A stretch of DNA of 64,000 bases from JBMNGG01 sp050949705 (GTDB taxonomy: Bacteria > Bacillota > Thermosediminibacteria > Thermosediminibacterales > Tepidanaerobacteraceae), in NCBI GenBank assembly GCA_050949705.1, contig JBMNGG010000006.1:80644-144643 (forward strand), in the 5' to 3' direction. The position numbers and the translations under genes are program-made. The stretch's first letter is position 1. The number at the start of each line of letters is the position of its first letter. Of the stretch, positions 1 through 8,981 are shown piece after piece. Under the pieces are notes generated by a model. That model saw nothing but the letters and a program-made list of their open reading frames with translations. It was not told the origin of the DNA and ran no database searches.

Positions 1-744
1 GTTCCCAGCATTCGAAATAATGCTAAAAACAATTTACGCAGATTAGAATGGGTAAAAAAGAGGGCACCAATTGCCCATCGCTTTATAAGGAAGATGGCAA
101 CTGCCAATTTGAAGAAATATCATTTCGGTCAAGTCGTTCCCCTTGAAGATGCTGAAAGAATAGTAGAAATGGTCCAGTCAGTTACGCGAATAGCATGTAT
201 ATGCCGAAGTGTCCTTGCCGGAAAAAATGATGCGAGATACTGCTTGCTCCTGGGGATAGACCCTACAGGTTTATGTGATGATTGGCCTGAATTAAAGGCT
301 GGTTTAGAAATACTTACTTCTTCTGATGCTAAAAGAATTCTAAGAGATTTTGATAAACAAGGGCTGGTTCATTCCATATGGACCTTTAAAACTCCCTTTA
401 TAGGAGCAATATGCAATTGTGATGGTGACTGTTTGGCCTATAGGTTTCAAATAGGCTCTGACCTTGTTGAACTAATGTTTAGAGCTGAGTATATCGCTCG
501 TGTAGAAATGGATTTATGCACAGGATGTCGGAGTTGCATGAGTTCTTGTCAATTCGATGCAATAGAATACAGCGATGCCAAATGCTATATAAACCCTCAA
601 AAATGTTACGGTTGTGGGGTGTGTCGAGCTGCCTGTAAAAATCAAGCAATTAAACTTTACGATTTAGATGGAGATGCTATTAGTAATGGAGAAGAAGAAA
701 GCATAAAAGAAGATTCGCTTTTTCCACTGGAAACGCTCAATTGA
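1..744 (+). CDS. 4Fe-4S ferredoxin-type protein, 5' end outside window
   Basis: The C-terminal third carries two classical 4Fe-4S motifs, CTGCRSCMSSC and CYGCGVCRAAC, each followed by the usual hydrophobic residue, so it should hold two cubane clusters and pass electrons in the cytoplasm. Additional cysteines lie earlier (CICRSV, CNCDGDC), which resembles reductase-associated ferredoxin proteins. An ATG at 94 could serve as a start, but the frame is open back to base 1 with plausible basic residues and no ribosome site precedes 94, so the gene most likely begins upstream of the window. A strong convergent terminator follows. The partner enzyme is not visible, so the specific role is unknown. 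Confidence 0.75.
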   Translation, partial: VPSIRNNAKNNLRRLEWVKKRAPIAHRFIRKMATANLKKYHFGQVVPLEDAERIVEMVQSVTRIACICRSVLAGKNDARYCLLLGIDPTGLCDDWPELKAGLEILTSSDAKRILRDFDKQGLVHSIWTFKTPFIGAICNCDGDCLAYRFQIGSDLVELMFRAEYIARVEMDLCTGCRSCMSSCQFDAIEYSDAKCYINPQKCYGCGVCRAACKNQAIKLYDLDGDAISNGEEESIKEDSLFPLETLN

Positions 745-792
745 AGATAAACCCTTGGTTAAATAGTCGACGCTTATGACATTAATAAGATC

Positions 793-821
793 ACCCCTCC
801 CAATTAATTAATGGGAGGGGT
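793..821. terminator. Bidirectional intrinsic terminator
   Basis: Ten-base perfect inverted repeat (ACCCCTCCCA / TGGGAGGGGT) with an AT-rich 9-base loop, lying between two convergent genes. T-rich sequence follows on the plus side and A-rich precedes it, so it can end both transcripts. Confidence 0.85.
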
Positions 822-827
822 CATGTT

Positions 828-1346
828 TTATACTTCAGATTGTGACGGATTTTCATTTTCCCTCAGCGGGAAAACGCTTTTGTTAACTATCAACGCTATT
901 ATTATTCCTATAAAGGTATCTATGACTCTATCTAGAGCATACAAATAGGGTGATTTTTCACTAACCCCGATTATGATAGCAAGTACCACAATACTGGATA
1001 TTACTGATGCATCACTTTTATTCAAGATATTACAAAGATATATCACAATTAATACACCTATACCAGCTATTATTGCTTGGGAGGCCAAGAATTTGAAGCG
1101 GTTTTCTATTAGTAAAAAGGTCAAACCCACAATACCCCCTAAAAGTGTGCCTATGAATCTATCCACACCTTCCTTATAAGAATAATGTACCGTCTCCTTC
1201 ATGCAAATAATGGCAGTTGAGCAAGCAAACAGGGGATTAGGTCTGCCTATCAGTTCAAATAGAAGTATACAAAAAAATACAGAAAGAGCAGTTTTAATAT
1301 TTCTAAGGCCAGGTTTGGGAATATTTATATTATTATCTGATGACAT
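828..1346 (-). CDS. Aromatic acid exporter-like (FUSC/ArAE_1) membrane protein
   Basis: A 172-residue protein with about five hydrophobic segments. It has the look of the ArAE_1 (DUF939)/FUSC family: an N-terminal segment rich in small residues, an ACSTAIICMKET-type stretch after the second helix, a GTLLGGIVG glycine-rich turn and a DRVIDTFIGIIIAL motif near the end. Members are thought to be efflux components in the cytoplasmic membrane, but this short form has only the membrane half and lacks the soluble domain, as in many Firmicutes. The start has GGTGACTAG-like sequence upstream on the minus strand. It is a single gene that converges on the ferredoxin gene. Substrate unknown. Confidence 0.7.
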   Translation of the reverse strand: MSSDNNINIPKPGLRNIKTALSVFFCILLFELIGRPNPLFACSTAIICMKETVHYSYKEGVDRFIGTLLGGIVGLTFLLIENRFKFLASQAIIAGIGVLIVIYLCNILNKSDASVISSIVVLAIIIGVSEKSPYLYALDRVIDTFIGIIIALIVNKSVFPLRENENPSQSEV

Positions 1347-1440
1347 AAACTAGTCACCTCTCGAAAGATGATGATCTAGGAACAAACATAATAAAGGTGT
1401 ACTATTAAATTCTACTCCTCGCTTTGGAAATAAAAGACGG

Positions 1441-1494
1441 GAAAGCCTTCAAAAAAGGAAGTCGTAATAACTTCAAACTTGAATAAAGGCTTTC
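1441..1494 (-). terminator. Candidate terminator of the foldase gene
   Basis: Inverted repeat GAAAGCCTT / AAGGCTTTC with a second small hairpin (GAAGT / ACTTC) inside, just downstream of the minus-strand foldase gene and followed by a T-rich stretch on that strand. Suggestive only. Confidence 0.45.
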
Positions 1495-1522
1495 TAAAAT
1501 ATCATAAAGGTAGTTTTATCTG

Positions 1523-2430
1523 TTACTCGCCTAAAAGTATCTCTATTTCATATTCATCAAGTTTTTCTTGAATCCAAGCATTATAGGCAGCAGGTATTTT
1601 TTCTTCAAACAGTATTTTTTCTATTTCGCTTCTTTGCTCTCTTCATAAGTCGCTTCCCTTGCCGGTTTTTTATCTTCTACTTTGATGATGTGATAACCAA
1701 AATCTGTTCTTACAGGGTCACTTATTTTACGCCTGGTTCTAATGAGAAAGCAACCTCATCGAATTCCGGAACCATCTGCCCTCTTACGCAAAATATCCCA
1801 AATCCCCACCCTGCTCATTGTTACTCGTATCAGCAGAGTATTCCTTAGCCATCTGGGCAAAATCTTCACCTGCATGTAACTTGTCCCTAACTTCTCTAGC
1901 CTTATCCTCACTATCAAGCAAGATGTGACTGGCCTTTACTTGTTCCTTCTCATCAAACCTTTCTCTATTTGTTTCAAAGTAGGCTTTCATTTCATCTTCT
2001 TCCACTGTTATTTCATGTTCAAGAAGCTTCATGATATTTAAATTCGTCTCTATATTGCTCTTAATATCATCCAATGAGTAGCCATACATTTTAAGATACT
2101 GTTCAAATGCTTCCTGACCTCCATATTGATCTGCCATCACGTCTATTTCCTTTTGCAAATCTTCATCTGTAACTTTAATATCTTGGCTTTTGGCTTCTAG
2201 CTCAACAATTTTGTTTGCAATCAAGTGGTTCAGTGCTGTGCGGCCGTTTTCGTTAACTAAATAATCATACAGCGCATCTTTCGTAATCACTTCACCATTT
2301 ACTCGGGCGACTACACTATCTTCCTGCATCATTCGATGATGCATCTGTACCACAAGCAGCTAAAGCCGCCATCAGCACTAAAGAAATAACTATAATTATA
2401 GCTAAAGGCCTCTTCTGTTTTTAATAAAAT
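1523..2430 (-). pseudogene. PrsA/SurA-type peptidyl-prolyl isomerase lipoprotein, frameshifted
   Basis: The central 189-codon frame (2353 to 1784) matches the foldase family: a SurA N-terminal-like helical region, then a parvulin rotamase start (KASHILLDSEDKA, EDFAQMAKEYSADTS, GGDLGYF). The missing parts lie in other frames. Upstream, a signal peptide with lipobox (VLMAALAACGTD) is one frame away. Downstream, the rest of the rotamase domain (RGQMVPEFDEVAFSLEPG, DFGYHIIKVEDKKPA) and the C-terminal helix (AAYNAWIQEKLDEYEIEI) end at a stop at 1523, interrupted by at least three further shifts. The intact protein would be an extracytoplasmic lipid-anchored chaperone helping secreted proteins fold. 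Either a recent pseudogene or a stretch with sequence errors. Confidence 0.7.
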
Positions 2431-2937
2431 TTTCCTCACCCTTTTTATAAATAATTTTCTACTTACCTAAGTGTAACAGTTTTTTGCTATCTGTGCTATA
2501 GATTATTTATTATTTTATTATCTTTTTTACGTTAATCAACAATATACTACCTGTATAACAAAGCAAATGAAATTATAGAAATTAAAGGCAATGAGCTATT
2601 TAATAACGAAATATAGCCTTAGCGCAAATAATTCTTCTGATAATCCTAAAGAGATTTTATGAACTTATCTGGAGGTTTGGGGAAATAAAAACCGAAAAAT
2701 GTTGAATTTACATATTTAATTCTATAATATAGAAATAACATCTTTAAATGTTGTTCCATAAATCACAAAGGGACTCTTAAAAGAAAATCTGTATTATTTT
2801 TTAAGCTAGATAAAGAGGTGATAGTGGCACAAATGTAATTAAAGGATGTATATACCTAATTAACCATGAGAATTTATAAAGAAATGGATTAACAATAACA
2901 TTTAAAAAGGTATAACTATAAAAAAGGGAGGAGTTAC
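2431..2937. other. Gene-free AT-rich interval upstream of the chemotaxis receptor
   Basis: No convincing reading frame, RNA or repeat. A weak promoter-like pair (TTGAAT at 2702 and TATAAT at 2723, 15-base spacer) could drive the receptor gene. I looked for a cyclic-di-GMP type leader ahead of the receptor and did not see one. Confidence 0.4.
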
Positions 2938-4653
2938 ATGAGTAAGAAAAGTATTTTTACAATGAATACGACCAAGAAAATCGTTTCAGTGTACTTGTTG
3001 GTAACAATTTTGTTGGTAGCATCTATTTGTATGCAAGTGTACTATGGTTACAGCACTTTGATTGAAGAACATACTTATTATCTTTTAAACAGTAATACAA
3101 GATTTGCTTTAGAACTTATAAATTCTAAATATGATGGTCCCTGGAATATAAAAGGGGATAAGCTATATAAGGGTAATACCCTATTTAATGAAAATTATGA
3201 TATAGTTGATGAAATAAAGGAACTTGTAGATGCTGAAGTTACAATACTTATGGGGGATACAAGAATTGCTACAACTATTGCTATAGATGGGGAAAGACAA
3301 GTAGGTACAAAGGCTTCTGCACAGGTCATAGAAGAAACAATAAATAAGGGCAATGAATACATTGGAAAAGCTGATGTATTAGGTATAGAACATATTACGA
3401 AATATGTACCATTAAAAGATAACAGTGGACAAGCAATTGGTATGTTCTTTATAGGTGTTCCTCAAAATATTATATTCAATGTAATAATCAATTCGATTTA
3501 TAAAATTCTTTTAATGTCTTTAATATTAGTCATAATAGGAACTATACTCTACAATGTGTTAATAAAAATAAATATTGTCAAACCCTTAGTGATGACAAAG
3601 GAATATTTAAAAGTAACTGCATTAGGTGATTTTACTATAGATATTCCTGCTAAATATCTCCAAAATAAGGACGAAATTGGAGAGATGACAACTGCCTTAA
3701 AAGATATGCAAAACTCAATGAAGAAAATCGCGCTGGATCTAAGTGATAGATCAAAAGAAATAAATATAAATTCAGAAGAATTAGCTGCGACATCTGAAGA
3801 AATATCGGCGTCCTCACAGGAGTTAGCATCAACCATGCAAGAGGTGGCACATGGGACGACTAGTCAGGCACTAGATTTAAGAGATATCGCCAATGCAATG
3901 AATGATGTAAGTAATAGTATTGAAAATGCATACAAAATTTTGAAAAATGTTTCAGACGAAACTAAAAATACCGCATTGAAAGCTGATATAGGAAAAAAAG
4001 AAATAGATAAACTGGCTAAATTTATAGAAGATATAAGAAAAGCCTTTGAAATAGTATTTAATAAAATAGAAATACTGACAGATTCGGTTACAGAAATAGG
4101 TGGCATAACAGAAATCATATCAGCAATATCGGAACAAACAAACCTTCTTGCACTAAATGCAGCAATTGAGGCCGCAAGGGTTGGAGAACACGGCAAGGGA
4201 TTTGCAGTGGTGGCCGAAGAAATAAGAAAGTTGGCTGAAGAATCAAGACAGTCTACAGAAAAAATTACAAATTTGATAACTTCTACCGCAAAAGATACAG
4301 ATGAAGTTATTAGTACATCAAATGATGTGAAAGGTCTTGTAAATGAACAGGCAGACATTGTAAACAAAACATTAGAATCCTTTGAAGACATATTGATATC
4401 CATAGAAAAAACCGCTCCTTATATTGATGAAATACATAAGTCTATGCAGGGGATTGTAGATAAAAAGGATATTGTAGTAGAAAAAGTTGAAAGCGCAAGT
4501 GCCATAGCAGAACAAAATTCAGCTGCAACAGAGGAGATAGCAGCATCCTCAGAAGAACTCACCGCATCTTCACAGGAAGTGGCATCTACAGCCCAAAATT
4601 TAAAAGCTGTAGCAGAAGGATTAATGAAATTTGCCAGTAGGTTTAAATTTTAA
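2938..4653 (+). CDS. Methyl-accepting chemotaxis protein with extracellular Cache domain
   Basis: A 571-residue transmembrane chemoreceptor. Order: short cytoplasmic N-terminus, first membrane helix about 14-36, extracellular single-Cache-like sensor about 37-185 (YVPLKDNSGQAIGMFFIGVP is typical of the strand before the second helix), second helix about 187-208, HAMP linker about 210-265, then the long coiled-coil signalling domain with the highly conserved hairpin tip (SEQTNLLALNAAIEAARVGE, then GKGFAVVAEEIRKLAEES). The tip binds CheW/CheA; glutamine/glutamate-rich heptads flanking it are the likely methylation regions. The start has a strong AGGGAGGAG site. It stands alone, with no other che genes near it, and ends at a clear terminator. 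Ligand cannot be read from sequence. Confidence 0.95.
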   Translation: MSKKSIFTMNTTKKIVSVYLLVTILLVASICMQVYYGYSTLIEEHTYYLLNSNTRFALELINSKYDGPWNIKGDKLYKGNTLFNENYDIVDEIKELVDAEVTILMGDTRIATTIAIDGERQVGTKASAQVIEETINKGNEYIGKADVLGIEHITKYVPLKDNSGQAIGMFFIGVPQNIIFNVIINSIYKILLMSLILVIIGTILYNVLIKINIVKPLVMTKEYLKVTALGDFTIDIPAKYLQNKDEIGEMTTALKDMQNSMKKIALDLSDRSKEININSEELAATSEEISASSQELASTMQEVAHGTTSQALDLRDIANAMNDVSNSIENAYKILKNVSDETKNTALKADIGKKEIDKLAKFIEDIRKAFEIVFNKIEILTDSVTEIGGITEIISAISEQTNLLALNAAIEAARVGEHGKGFAVVAEEIRKLAEESRQSTEKITNLITSTAKDTDEVISTSNDVKGLVNEQADIVNKTLESFEDILISIEKTAPYIDEIHKSMQGIVDKKDIVVEKVESASAIAEQNSAATEEIAASSEELTASSQEVASTAQNLKAVAEGLMKFASRFKF

Positions 4654-4660
4654 TTCGAAT

Positions 4661-4690
4661 GAGGGCAATACGAATTATTCTATTGCCCTT
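4661..4690 (+). terminator. Intrinsic terminator of the chemoreceptor gene
   Basis: Stem GGGCAATA / TATTGCCC with a 10-base loop followed by TTT, starting eight bases after the receptor stop codon. Confidence 0.75.
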
Positions 4691-4775
4691 TAACGGCTTT
4701 GTACAAAGGAAATCAAGGAACATTTCTACCGGTTTTACGTCTATAAGAGTAAAATGCGGAAGGAGTGTTTTTGTA

Positions 4776-5135
4776 GTGCTAAATAGAAATATTGTATTAT
4801 TAGCAGCAATCTTTTTACTATTAGTGTCAGTCATAGGGTGTAGTAATAGCTCACAAGATAGTGTAGGGATACGTGGGGAAATAACGAAAATAACCTTGAG
4901 TGAAGATAATAGAATAACAAGCATATTAGTTGAAGGCGAGGTGGAAAGCGACACTGTCTATGACAAGGCGTCAGTTAGGATAGTTGAAGATACTGTGATT
5001 CTTGATAATTCTGGTCAAGATGTATCCCTACAAGAGTTAAGACAAGGAATGAAAGTCGAAGTTGTTTTCCAGGGGGCTGTAGCTGAGTCCTACCCGGTGC
5101 AGGGAAATGCAAAGGCAATAAGGGTTATACAGTGA
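4776..5135 (+). CDS. Small lipoprotein, DUF3221/YobA-like
   Basis: Read from the GTG at 4776 because a GGAAGG site lies just upstream and the frame then opens directly into a lipoprotein signal (hydrophobic run then SVIGC at the lipobox). An upstream ATG at 4659 overlaps the preceding terminator and would add 39 residues unlike any signal sequence. The mature part of about 95 residues is a compact beta-rich domain (IRGEITKITL, ILVEGEVESDT, LRQGMKVEVVFQGAV) resembling the OB-like DUF3221 fold of Bacillus YobA. It should be anchored on the outer face of the membrane. Function unknown in the family. Confidence 0.7.
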   Translation: MLNRNIVLLAAIFLLLVSVIGCSNSSQDSVGIRGEITKITLSEDNRITSILVEGEVESDTVYDKASVRIVEDTVILDNSGQDVSLQELRQGMKVEVVFQGAVAESYPVQGNAKAIRVIQ

Positions 5136-5322
5136 TTAGCAGAACTTTATATTATTTTAAGCATAATAGCATGTCAGACATTTGATACCTTTTTATAAGG
5201 TTAAAACATACAAGGAGTTTTCCAATTTATGTAGAAATTAATTGAGTAATATTTTACATATCAGACTTTTAATATAATATGTAAGGCAAAAATCAAAACT
5301 TTTCTAAGGATGGAGAGTATTC

Positions 5323-6147
5323 GTGGGAAGTTATAAATGTGTATTCTGTGATTTAGATGGGACTTTACTTAATTCTCATAGTGAAATAACAGTACAAAAT
5401 CGAAAGGCCATTGAACAGCTGAAGAAAAGAGGCAAACAGTTTATTATAGCTACAGGCAGACATGATTTGATAGCAAAAAAGTATCATTATGAGCTTGAAT
5501 TATCAACACCGATGATTGCATGTAATGGTGCTTTAATAAAGGACATAAAAAATGATAAGGTTTTATTCATGAAGCCAATTGAGTCTAGATTAGCTAATGA
5601 ATTCTTGAACTATTGTAAATGTAACAAATTGGAGCATTTAGTCTATACATATGATGCTATTTATTACAGTAAAGATTCCAAAAGAATAAACTTTATAATA
5701 GATTATAATAAAAGTGTAAAAAAAGAGTTGCGAGCACCTTTATTTAGGATTGAAGATTTTAAAGGAAATAAAGAAATCATAAAGTTTTTAATAATAGACG
5801 ATGATAAAAGTATGATAGAAAAGTTAAATAATGATGTAAATACGGATAACAGCTTAACTATTGTTAGTTCTGGAGAAACATTAATTGATATAATGAATAA
5901 AGGTATTTCAAAAGGCGATGCCGTTTCTGCATTGTCAAATTACCTAAACATTGATCTGAAAGAAACAGTTGTATTAGGTGATAATCACAATGATTTAAGC
6001 ATGTTTAATGTAGCCGGATTATCTATTGCTGTTGATAATGCTGAAAAGCTGTTAAAACAAGCTGCTGATTACATAACTTTATCAAATGATGAATCTGGAG
6101 TAAGTCATGCTTTATATGAATTCGTATTACCTAAAAAAGATTTATAA
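5323..6147 (+). CDS. Cof-type HAD hydrolase (class IIB sugar-phosphatase-like)
   Basis: A 274-residue cytoplasmic phosphatase with the HAD signatures in order: nucleophile motif FCDLDGTLL at residues 7-15, GRH after strand 2, a lysine before the last motif (SKGDAVSALS) and GDNHNDLSMF as the magnesium-binding motif IV near 222. The C2B cap sits between motifs II and III, which is the Cof/YidA arrangement. Starts with GTG preceded by GGATGGAG. Members dephosphorylate sugar phosphates, pyridoxal phosphate or flavin precursors; the substrate here is not predictable. Single gene closed by a strong hairpin that overlaps its stop codon. Confidence 0.9.
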   Translation: MGSYKCVFCDLDGTLLNSHSEITVQNRKAIEQLKKRGKQFIIATGRHDLIAKKYHYELELSTPMIACNGALIKDIKNDKVLFMKPIESRLANEFLNYCKCNKLEHLVYTYDAIYYSKDSKRINFIIDYNKSVKKELRAPLFRIEDFKGNKEIIKFLIIDDDKSMIEKLNNDVNTDNSLTIVSSGETLIDIMNKGISKGDAVSALSNYLNIDLKETVVLGDNHNDLSMFNVAGLSIAVDNAEKLLKQAADYITLSNDESGVSHALYEFVLPKKDL

Positions 6148-6160
6148 TCTTTTTTAGGTA
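6128..6160 (+). terminator. Intrinsic terminator overlapping the HAD gene end
   Basis: Near 15-base inverted repeat (CCTAAAAAAGAT / ATCTTTTTTAGG core) with a 5-base loop that includes the last codons and stop of the HAD gene. Confidence 0.8.
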
Positions 6161-6197
6161 AATTTAATAATACTAAATAATGGGGGAGGGAAAAATA

Positions 6198-6665
6198 ATG
6201 GAATATGGTAAAGCAGACCTGTTTAAAAGGATTATTGCATCATTGATTGATGGAGTAATTGCTAGTGTCCTTATTTATGTACCTGTACTAGGTGGAATCG
6301 TAAGTACTATTTATATGTTAATAAAGGATACCATTGCCTATGAAGTTACTAAAAATCCTGATTTTAAGAATCGCAGTGTAGGTAAAAAAATAATGGGCCT
6401 TGAAGTAATTAGTTTAGATGGTCAGGATATTGATTGGACAATATCGCTGAAAAGGAATTTACCCATAGCTATAGGCAGTGTGTTAAGTATTGTTCCTATA
6501 ATAGGATGGATTTTAGGCGGCATTATTGGTTTTATTATATCAATTATCGAGGTTATTCTGGTATTGACAGATGGTAGAGGCAGAAGATTAGGGGATAAGT
6601 GGGCAAATACACAAGTAGTTGAAAGCGCAAATATGATAAATAGAGAAGAAATTATAGATATTTAA
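6198..6665 (+). CDS. RDD family membrane protein
   Basis: Read from ATG 6198, which has GGGGGAGGG eight bases upstream; an earlier ATG at 6180 overlaps that ribosome site itself. The 155 residues start with the RDD hallmark (FKRIIASLIDGVI, where Arg and Asp are the conserved pair), followed by a membrane helix, a GKKIMGLEVISLDG segment typical of the family, and two more hydrophobic helices. RDD proteins are small integral membrane proteins of mostly unknown role, some linked to ion exchange. Single gene between two terminators. Confidence 0.85.
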   Translation: MEYGKADLFKRIIASLIDGVIASVLIYVPVLGGIVSTIYMLIKDTIAYEVTKNPDFKNRSVGKKIMGLEVISLDGQDIDWTISLKRNLPIAIGSVLSIVPIIGWILGGIIGFIISIIEVILVLTDGRGRRLGDKWANTQVVESANMINREEIIDI

Positions 6666-6684
6666 AAGTCGTCATTTTGATATG

Positions 6685-6746
6685 ATACCTCCAGAGTAGA
6701 CAGTCTAATTAGTTAAAATTAGATTATCTGCATGGAGGTATTTTTT
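6685..6746 (+). terminator. Long hairpin followed by T-run; terminator and possible IS end
   Basis: Inverted repeat ATACCTCCA / TGGAGGTAT continues inward with wobble pairs (GTAGACAGTCTAATT against AATTAGATTATCTGC), then six T. It can terminate the RDD transcript. The left arm may instead be the terminal repeat of the IS remnant that follows directly. Confidence 0.7.
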
Positions 6747-6840
6747 ATGGCAAGAAAACTAAAGCTTAGCTAGGAAGTAAGAATAAAAGCTTATAGAGAT
6801 TATAATGAGGGTAGAATTAATTTTAAGCTGTATTTAAGCC
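6747..6840 (+). pseudogene. Remnant of an IS3-type transposase OrfA
   Basis: The frame begins MARKLKLS, has one stop, then continues EVRIKAYRDYNEGRINF and ends. This resembles the first 30 residues of small helix-turn-helix OrfA proteins of IS3-group elements. The rest of the element is gone and the HflX promoter follows within 20 bases. The identification rests on a short match. Confidence 0.4.
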
Positions 6841-6855
6841 ATCCCTGTTTATACT

Positions 6856-6883
6856 TTTACATTGAAGTGTAAAAAGATATAAT
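6856..6883 (+). promoter_or_regulatory. Sigma-A promoter for hflX
   Basis: TTTACA, 16-base spacer, TATAAT; the spacer contains an imperfect dyad (CTTTTACA / TGTAAAAAG). Confidence 0.65.
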
Positions 6884-6904
6884 AAGTATCAAAGGGGTGT
6901 ATTA

Positions 6905-8146
6905 ATGATTCTAAACAAAGATAAAAAAACAGTAGCCCTACTTTTAGGCTTATTAAAATCAGCATCTGATGAAAACTCTTTTGAAGAGCTTAAACTATTG
7001 GCTCAAACAGCTAAAATCGAAGTGGTTGGTGAGGCTGTTCAAAAAAAGGCCAAAATAGATCCGGCATATTATGTAGGACGTGGCAAAGCCAATGAAGTAG
7101 CAATGGCTGTGCAGACATTAGGTGCAAATGCAGTTATTTGTGATGATGAACTTTCGCCGGTGCAAATAAGGAATCTTGAAAATCTTATCGGTGTTCAAAT
7201 AATCGATAGAACTATGCTCATCCTGGATATTTTTGCTCAGAGAGCTAAGACATCTGAAGGTAAAATTCAGGTGGAATTGGCTCAACTCCAATATATGATG
7301 CCCAAGCTTACAGGAAAGGGCATTGAGCTTTCCCAGGAGGGAGGAGGAATCGGGACTAGAGGTCCTGGTGAAACCAAGTTAGAAACAGATCGACGTCATA
7401 TTCGTCGCAAGATTAATTATCTAAAAAGACAGCTTAATGATATACAGAAAAGCCGTCAAGTCATCACCCAATCTCGCCGTTATCCGGTTATATGCCTGGT
7501 GGGGTATACTAATGCGGGCAAATCTACTCTTATGAATACTTTAACAGGGTCAAATGTGGTTACGGGAAATCGACTTTTTGAGACATTGGATACTACAACC
7601 CGCGGATTAATTCTTCCTGATGAGAGGAAAGTGCTGCTGTCTGATACGGTAGGATTTATCAAGAAACTCCCCCACCATCTTGTGGAAGCATTTAAAGCAA
7701 CTTTAGAAGAAGTGAGAGAAGCTGATTTACTCATCCATGTGGCTGATGGATTAAACCCAGTTTTGGATGAAGAGATCGCTACTGTAAATTCTATACTTGA
7801 AGATATAGGGGCAGATAAGAAACCTATAATTGTTGCTGTAAATAAAATAGATAAATCTGGACATGATAGTATATTTGTTAGAGGTTATGAAAAAAATCGA
7901 ACAATAGGTATATCTGCTTTAACAGGCAAAAACATTGACAAGCTTTTGAAGGCAATATGTGATGTTCTGCCATCTAATCGTAAGCAGGCTGAACTCTTTA
8001 TACCTTACGAGGACGGTAATGCTTTAGATCATGTCCATCAACACGGATCAATTGATGAGATTGAATATAAAAATGATGGGGTGAAGATTAAAGCTAGCAT
8101 CAATATCGCTACTTTAAGCAAGCTTGAAAAGTATAAGTTACAATAA
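6905..8146 (+). CDS. hflX: HflX ribosome-associated GTPase
   Basis: A 413-residue protein with the full HflX layout: N-terminal glycine-rich domain about 1-185 with the family signature GIGTRGPGETKLETDRR at the junction, then a GTPase domain with G1 GYTNAGKST, G2 around TLDTTTR, G3 DTVGF and G4 NKID, and a short C-terminal domain. Known HflX proteins bind the large ribosomal subunit and split stalled or heat-damaged ribosomes using GTP. Start at ATG 6905 follows AAAGGGGTG. It is a single gene with its own promoter. No anomaly. Confidence 0.96.
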   Translation: MILNKDKKTVALLLGLLKSASDENSFEELKLLAQTAKIEVVGEAVQKKAKIDPAYYVGRGKANEVAMAVQTLGANAVICDDELSPVQIRNLENLIGVQIIDRTMLILDIFAQRAKTSEGKIQVELAQLQYMMPKLTGKGIELSQEGGGIGTRGPGETKLETDRRHIRRKINYLKRQLNDIQKSRQVITQSRRYPVICLVGYTNAGKSTLMNTLTGSNVVTGNRLFETLDTTTRGLILPDERKVLLSDTVGFIKKLPHHLVEAFKATLEEVREADLLIHVADGLNPVLDEEIATVNSILEDIGADKKPIIVAVNKIDKSGHDSIFVRGYEKNRTIGISALTGKNIDKLLKAICDVLPSNRKQAELFIPYEDGNALDHVHQHGSIDEIEYKNDGVKIKASINIATLSKLEKYKLQ

Positions 8147-8165
8147 ATTATACGAAAAAACAGGC

Positions 8166-8194
8166 TTGATATAGTAAATGTTTATTGTTAAAAT
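8166..8194 (+). promoter_or_regulatory. Sigma-A promoter for the beta-PGM-like HAD gene
   Basis: TTGATA, 17-base spacer, TAAAAT, about 50 bases before the start codon. Confidence 0.55.
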
Positions 8195-8246
8195 GGTGAT
8201 CGAGTCTGATTAGTTGTAATAATTGGGAAAGGTGAATGGTAAATTT

Positions 8247-8912
8247 ATGGAAAAGATATCGCTGGTCATTTTTGATATGGATGGTTTGATGTTTGATACG
8301 GAAAATGTGTATATAGCATCTTGGGTTAAAGTGGGAAGGGACCTTGGCTATGATATTACTCCTGAATTTATCAGTAAAACGATGGGGTTGAATGTTAAAG
8401 ATGCTAACATATTATTTAAAAAGCATTTTGGAGATGCTTTTCCTTATTATGAAGCTAGAGAAAAAAAGATAGAATATGCTACACAGTACATAAAAGATAA
8501 TGGAATTCCTATAAAAGAAGGTTTGTATGAATTAATAGAATTTCTTGAGGAAAAGTCGATTTTAAAAGCCGTTGCCACCTCTACAGAAAGAGAAAGAGCT
8601 GAGGATTATCTTACTATGGCGAATTTGAAGGATAAATTTGATCTAATAGTGTGTGGGGATAATGTTTCAAAAGGCAAACCCGATCCCGATATATTCCTTA
8701 CTGTAGCAAAAGGGTTGAATTGCTTACCGAAAGAATGTATTGTCTTAGAAGATTCGGAGAACGGTTTGAAAGCCGCTATTAAAGCTGGAATGAAACCAAT
8801 ATTTGTTCCAGATATAAATAGACCGTCAAAAGAAGTACAAAAGCTCATATATAGAGAGTGTAGCTCATTATTAGAAGTAAAGAATTTTTTGAGTAAAGAG
8901 TTAAACTCATAA
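8247..8912 (+). CDS. HAD hydrolase, beta-phosphoglucomutase/GPH-like subfamily
   Basis: Read from ATG 8247; a TTG 24 bases earlier has no ribosome site. The 221 residues show motif I VIFDMDGLMFDTE, a helical C1 cap, motif II in ATSTERE, the lysine in KGKPDPDIFL and motif IV EDSENGLKAAIKAG. This is the set typical of beta-phosphoglucomutase, phosphoglycolate phosphatase and 2-deoxyglucose-6-phosphatase relatives, all cytoplasmic magnesium-dependent enzymes acting on small phosphorylated metabolites. Single gene with promoter and terminator. The exact substrate cannot be stated. Confidence 0.88.
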   Translation: MEKISLVIFDMDGLMFDTENVYIASWVKVGRDLGYDITPEFISKTMGLNVKDANILFKKHFGDAFPYYEAREKKIEYATQYIKDNGIPIKEGLYELIEFLEEKSILKAVATSTERERAEDYLTMANLKDKFDLIVCGDNVSKGKPDPDIFLTVAKGLNCLPKECIVLEDSENGLKAAIKAGMKPIFVPDINRPSKEVQKLIYRECSSLLEVKNFLSKELNS

Positions 8913-8947
8913 ACTAGTTAGGCAAATCAAATCTTTATATAAGAAAT

Positions 8948-8973
8948 GAGCAGGAAGCATTCCTGCTCATTTT
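8948..8973 (+). terminator. Intrinsic terminator
   Basis: Perfect 8-base stem GAGCAGGA / TCCTGCTC, 5-base loop, followed by ATTTTT; it lies between two convergent genes. Confidence 0.85.
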
Positions 8974-8981
8974 TACCACAA

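Noticed and set aside
973..1179. Plus-strand frame of 68 codons
   Set aside because: It is the antisense shadow of the aromatic-acid-exporter-like gene and has no ribosome site.
2741..2937. Cyclic-di-GMP riboswitch ahead of the chemoreceptor
   Set aside because: The conserved core of the class I aptamer is absent.
3549..4403. Three minus-strand frames of 66-179 codons
   Set aside because: They lie opposite the chemoreceptor coiled coil, whose regular codon pattern keeps the other strand open; no start signals.
4643..4954. Minus-strand 103-codon frame
   Set aside because: Shadow of the lipoprotein gene crossing the chemoreceptor terminator.
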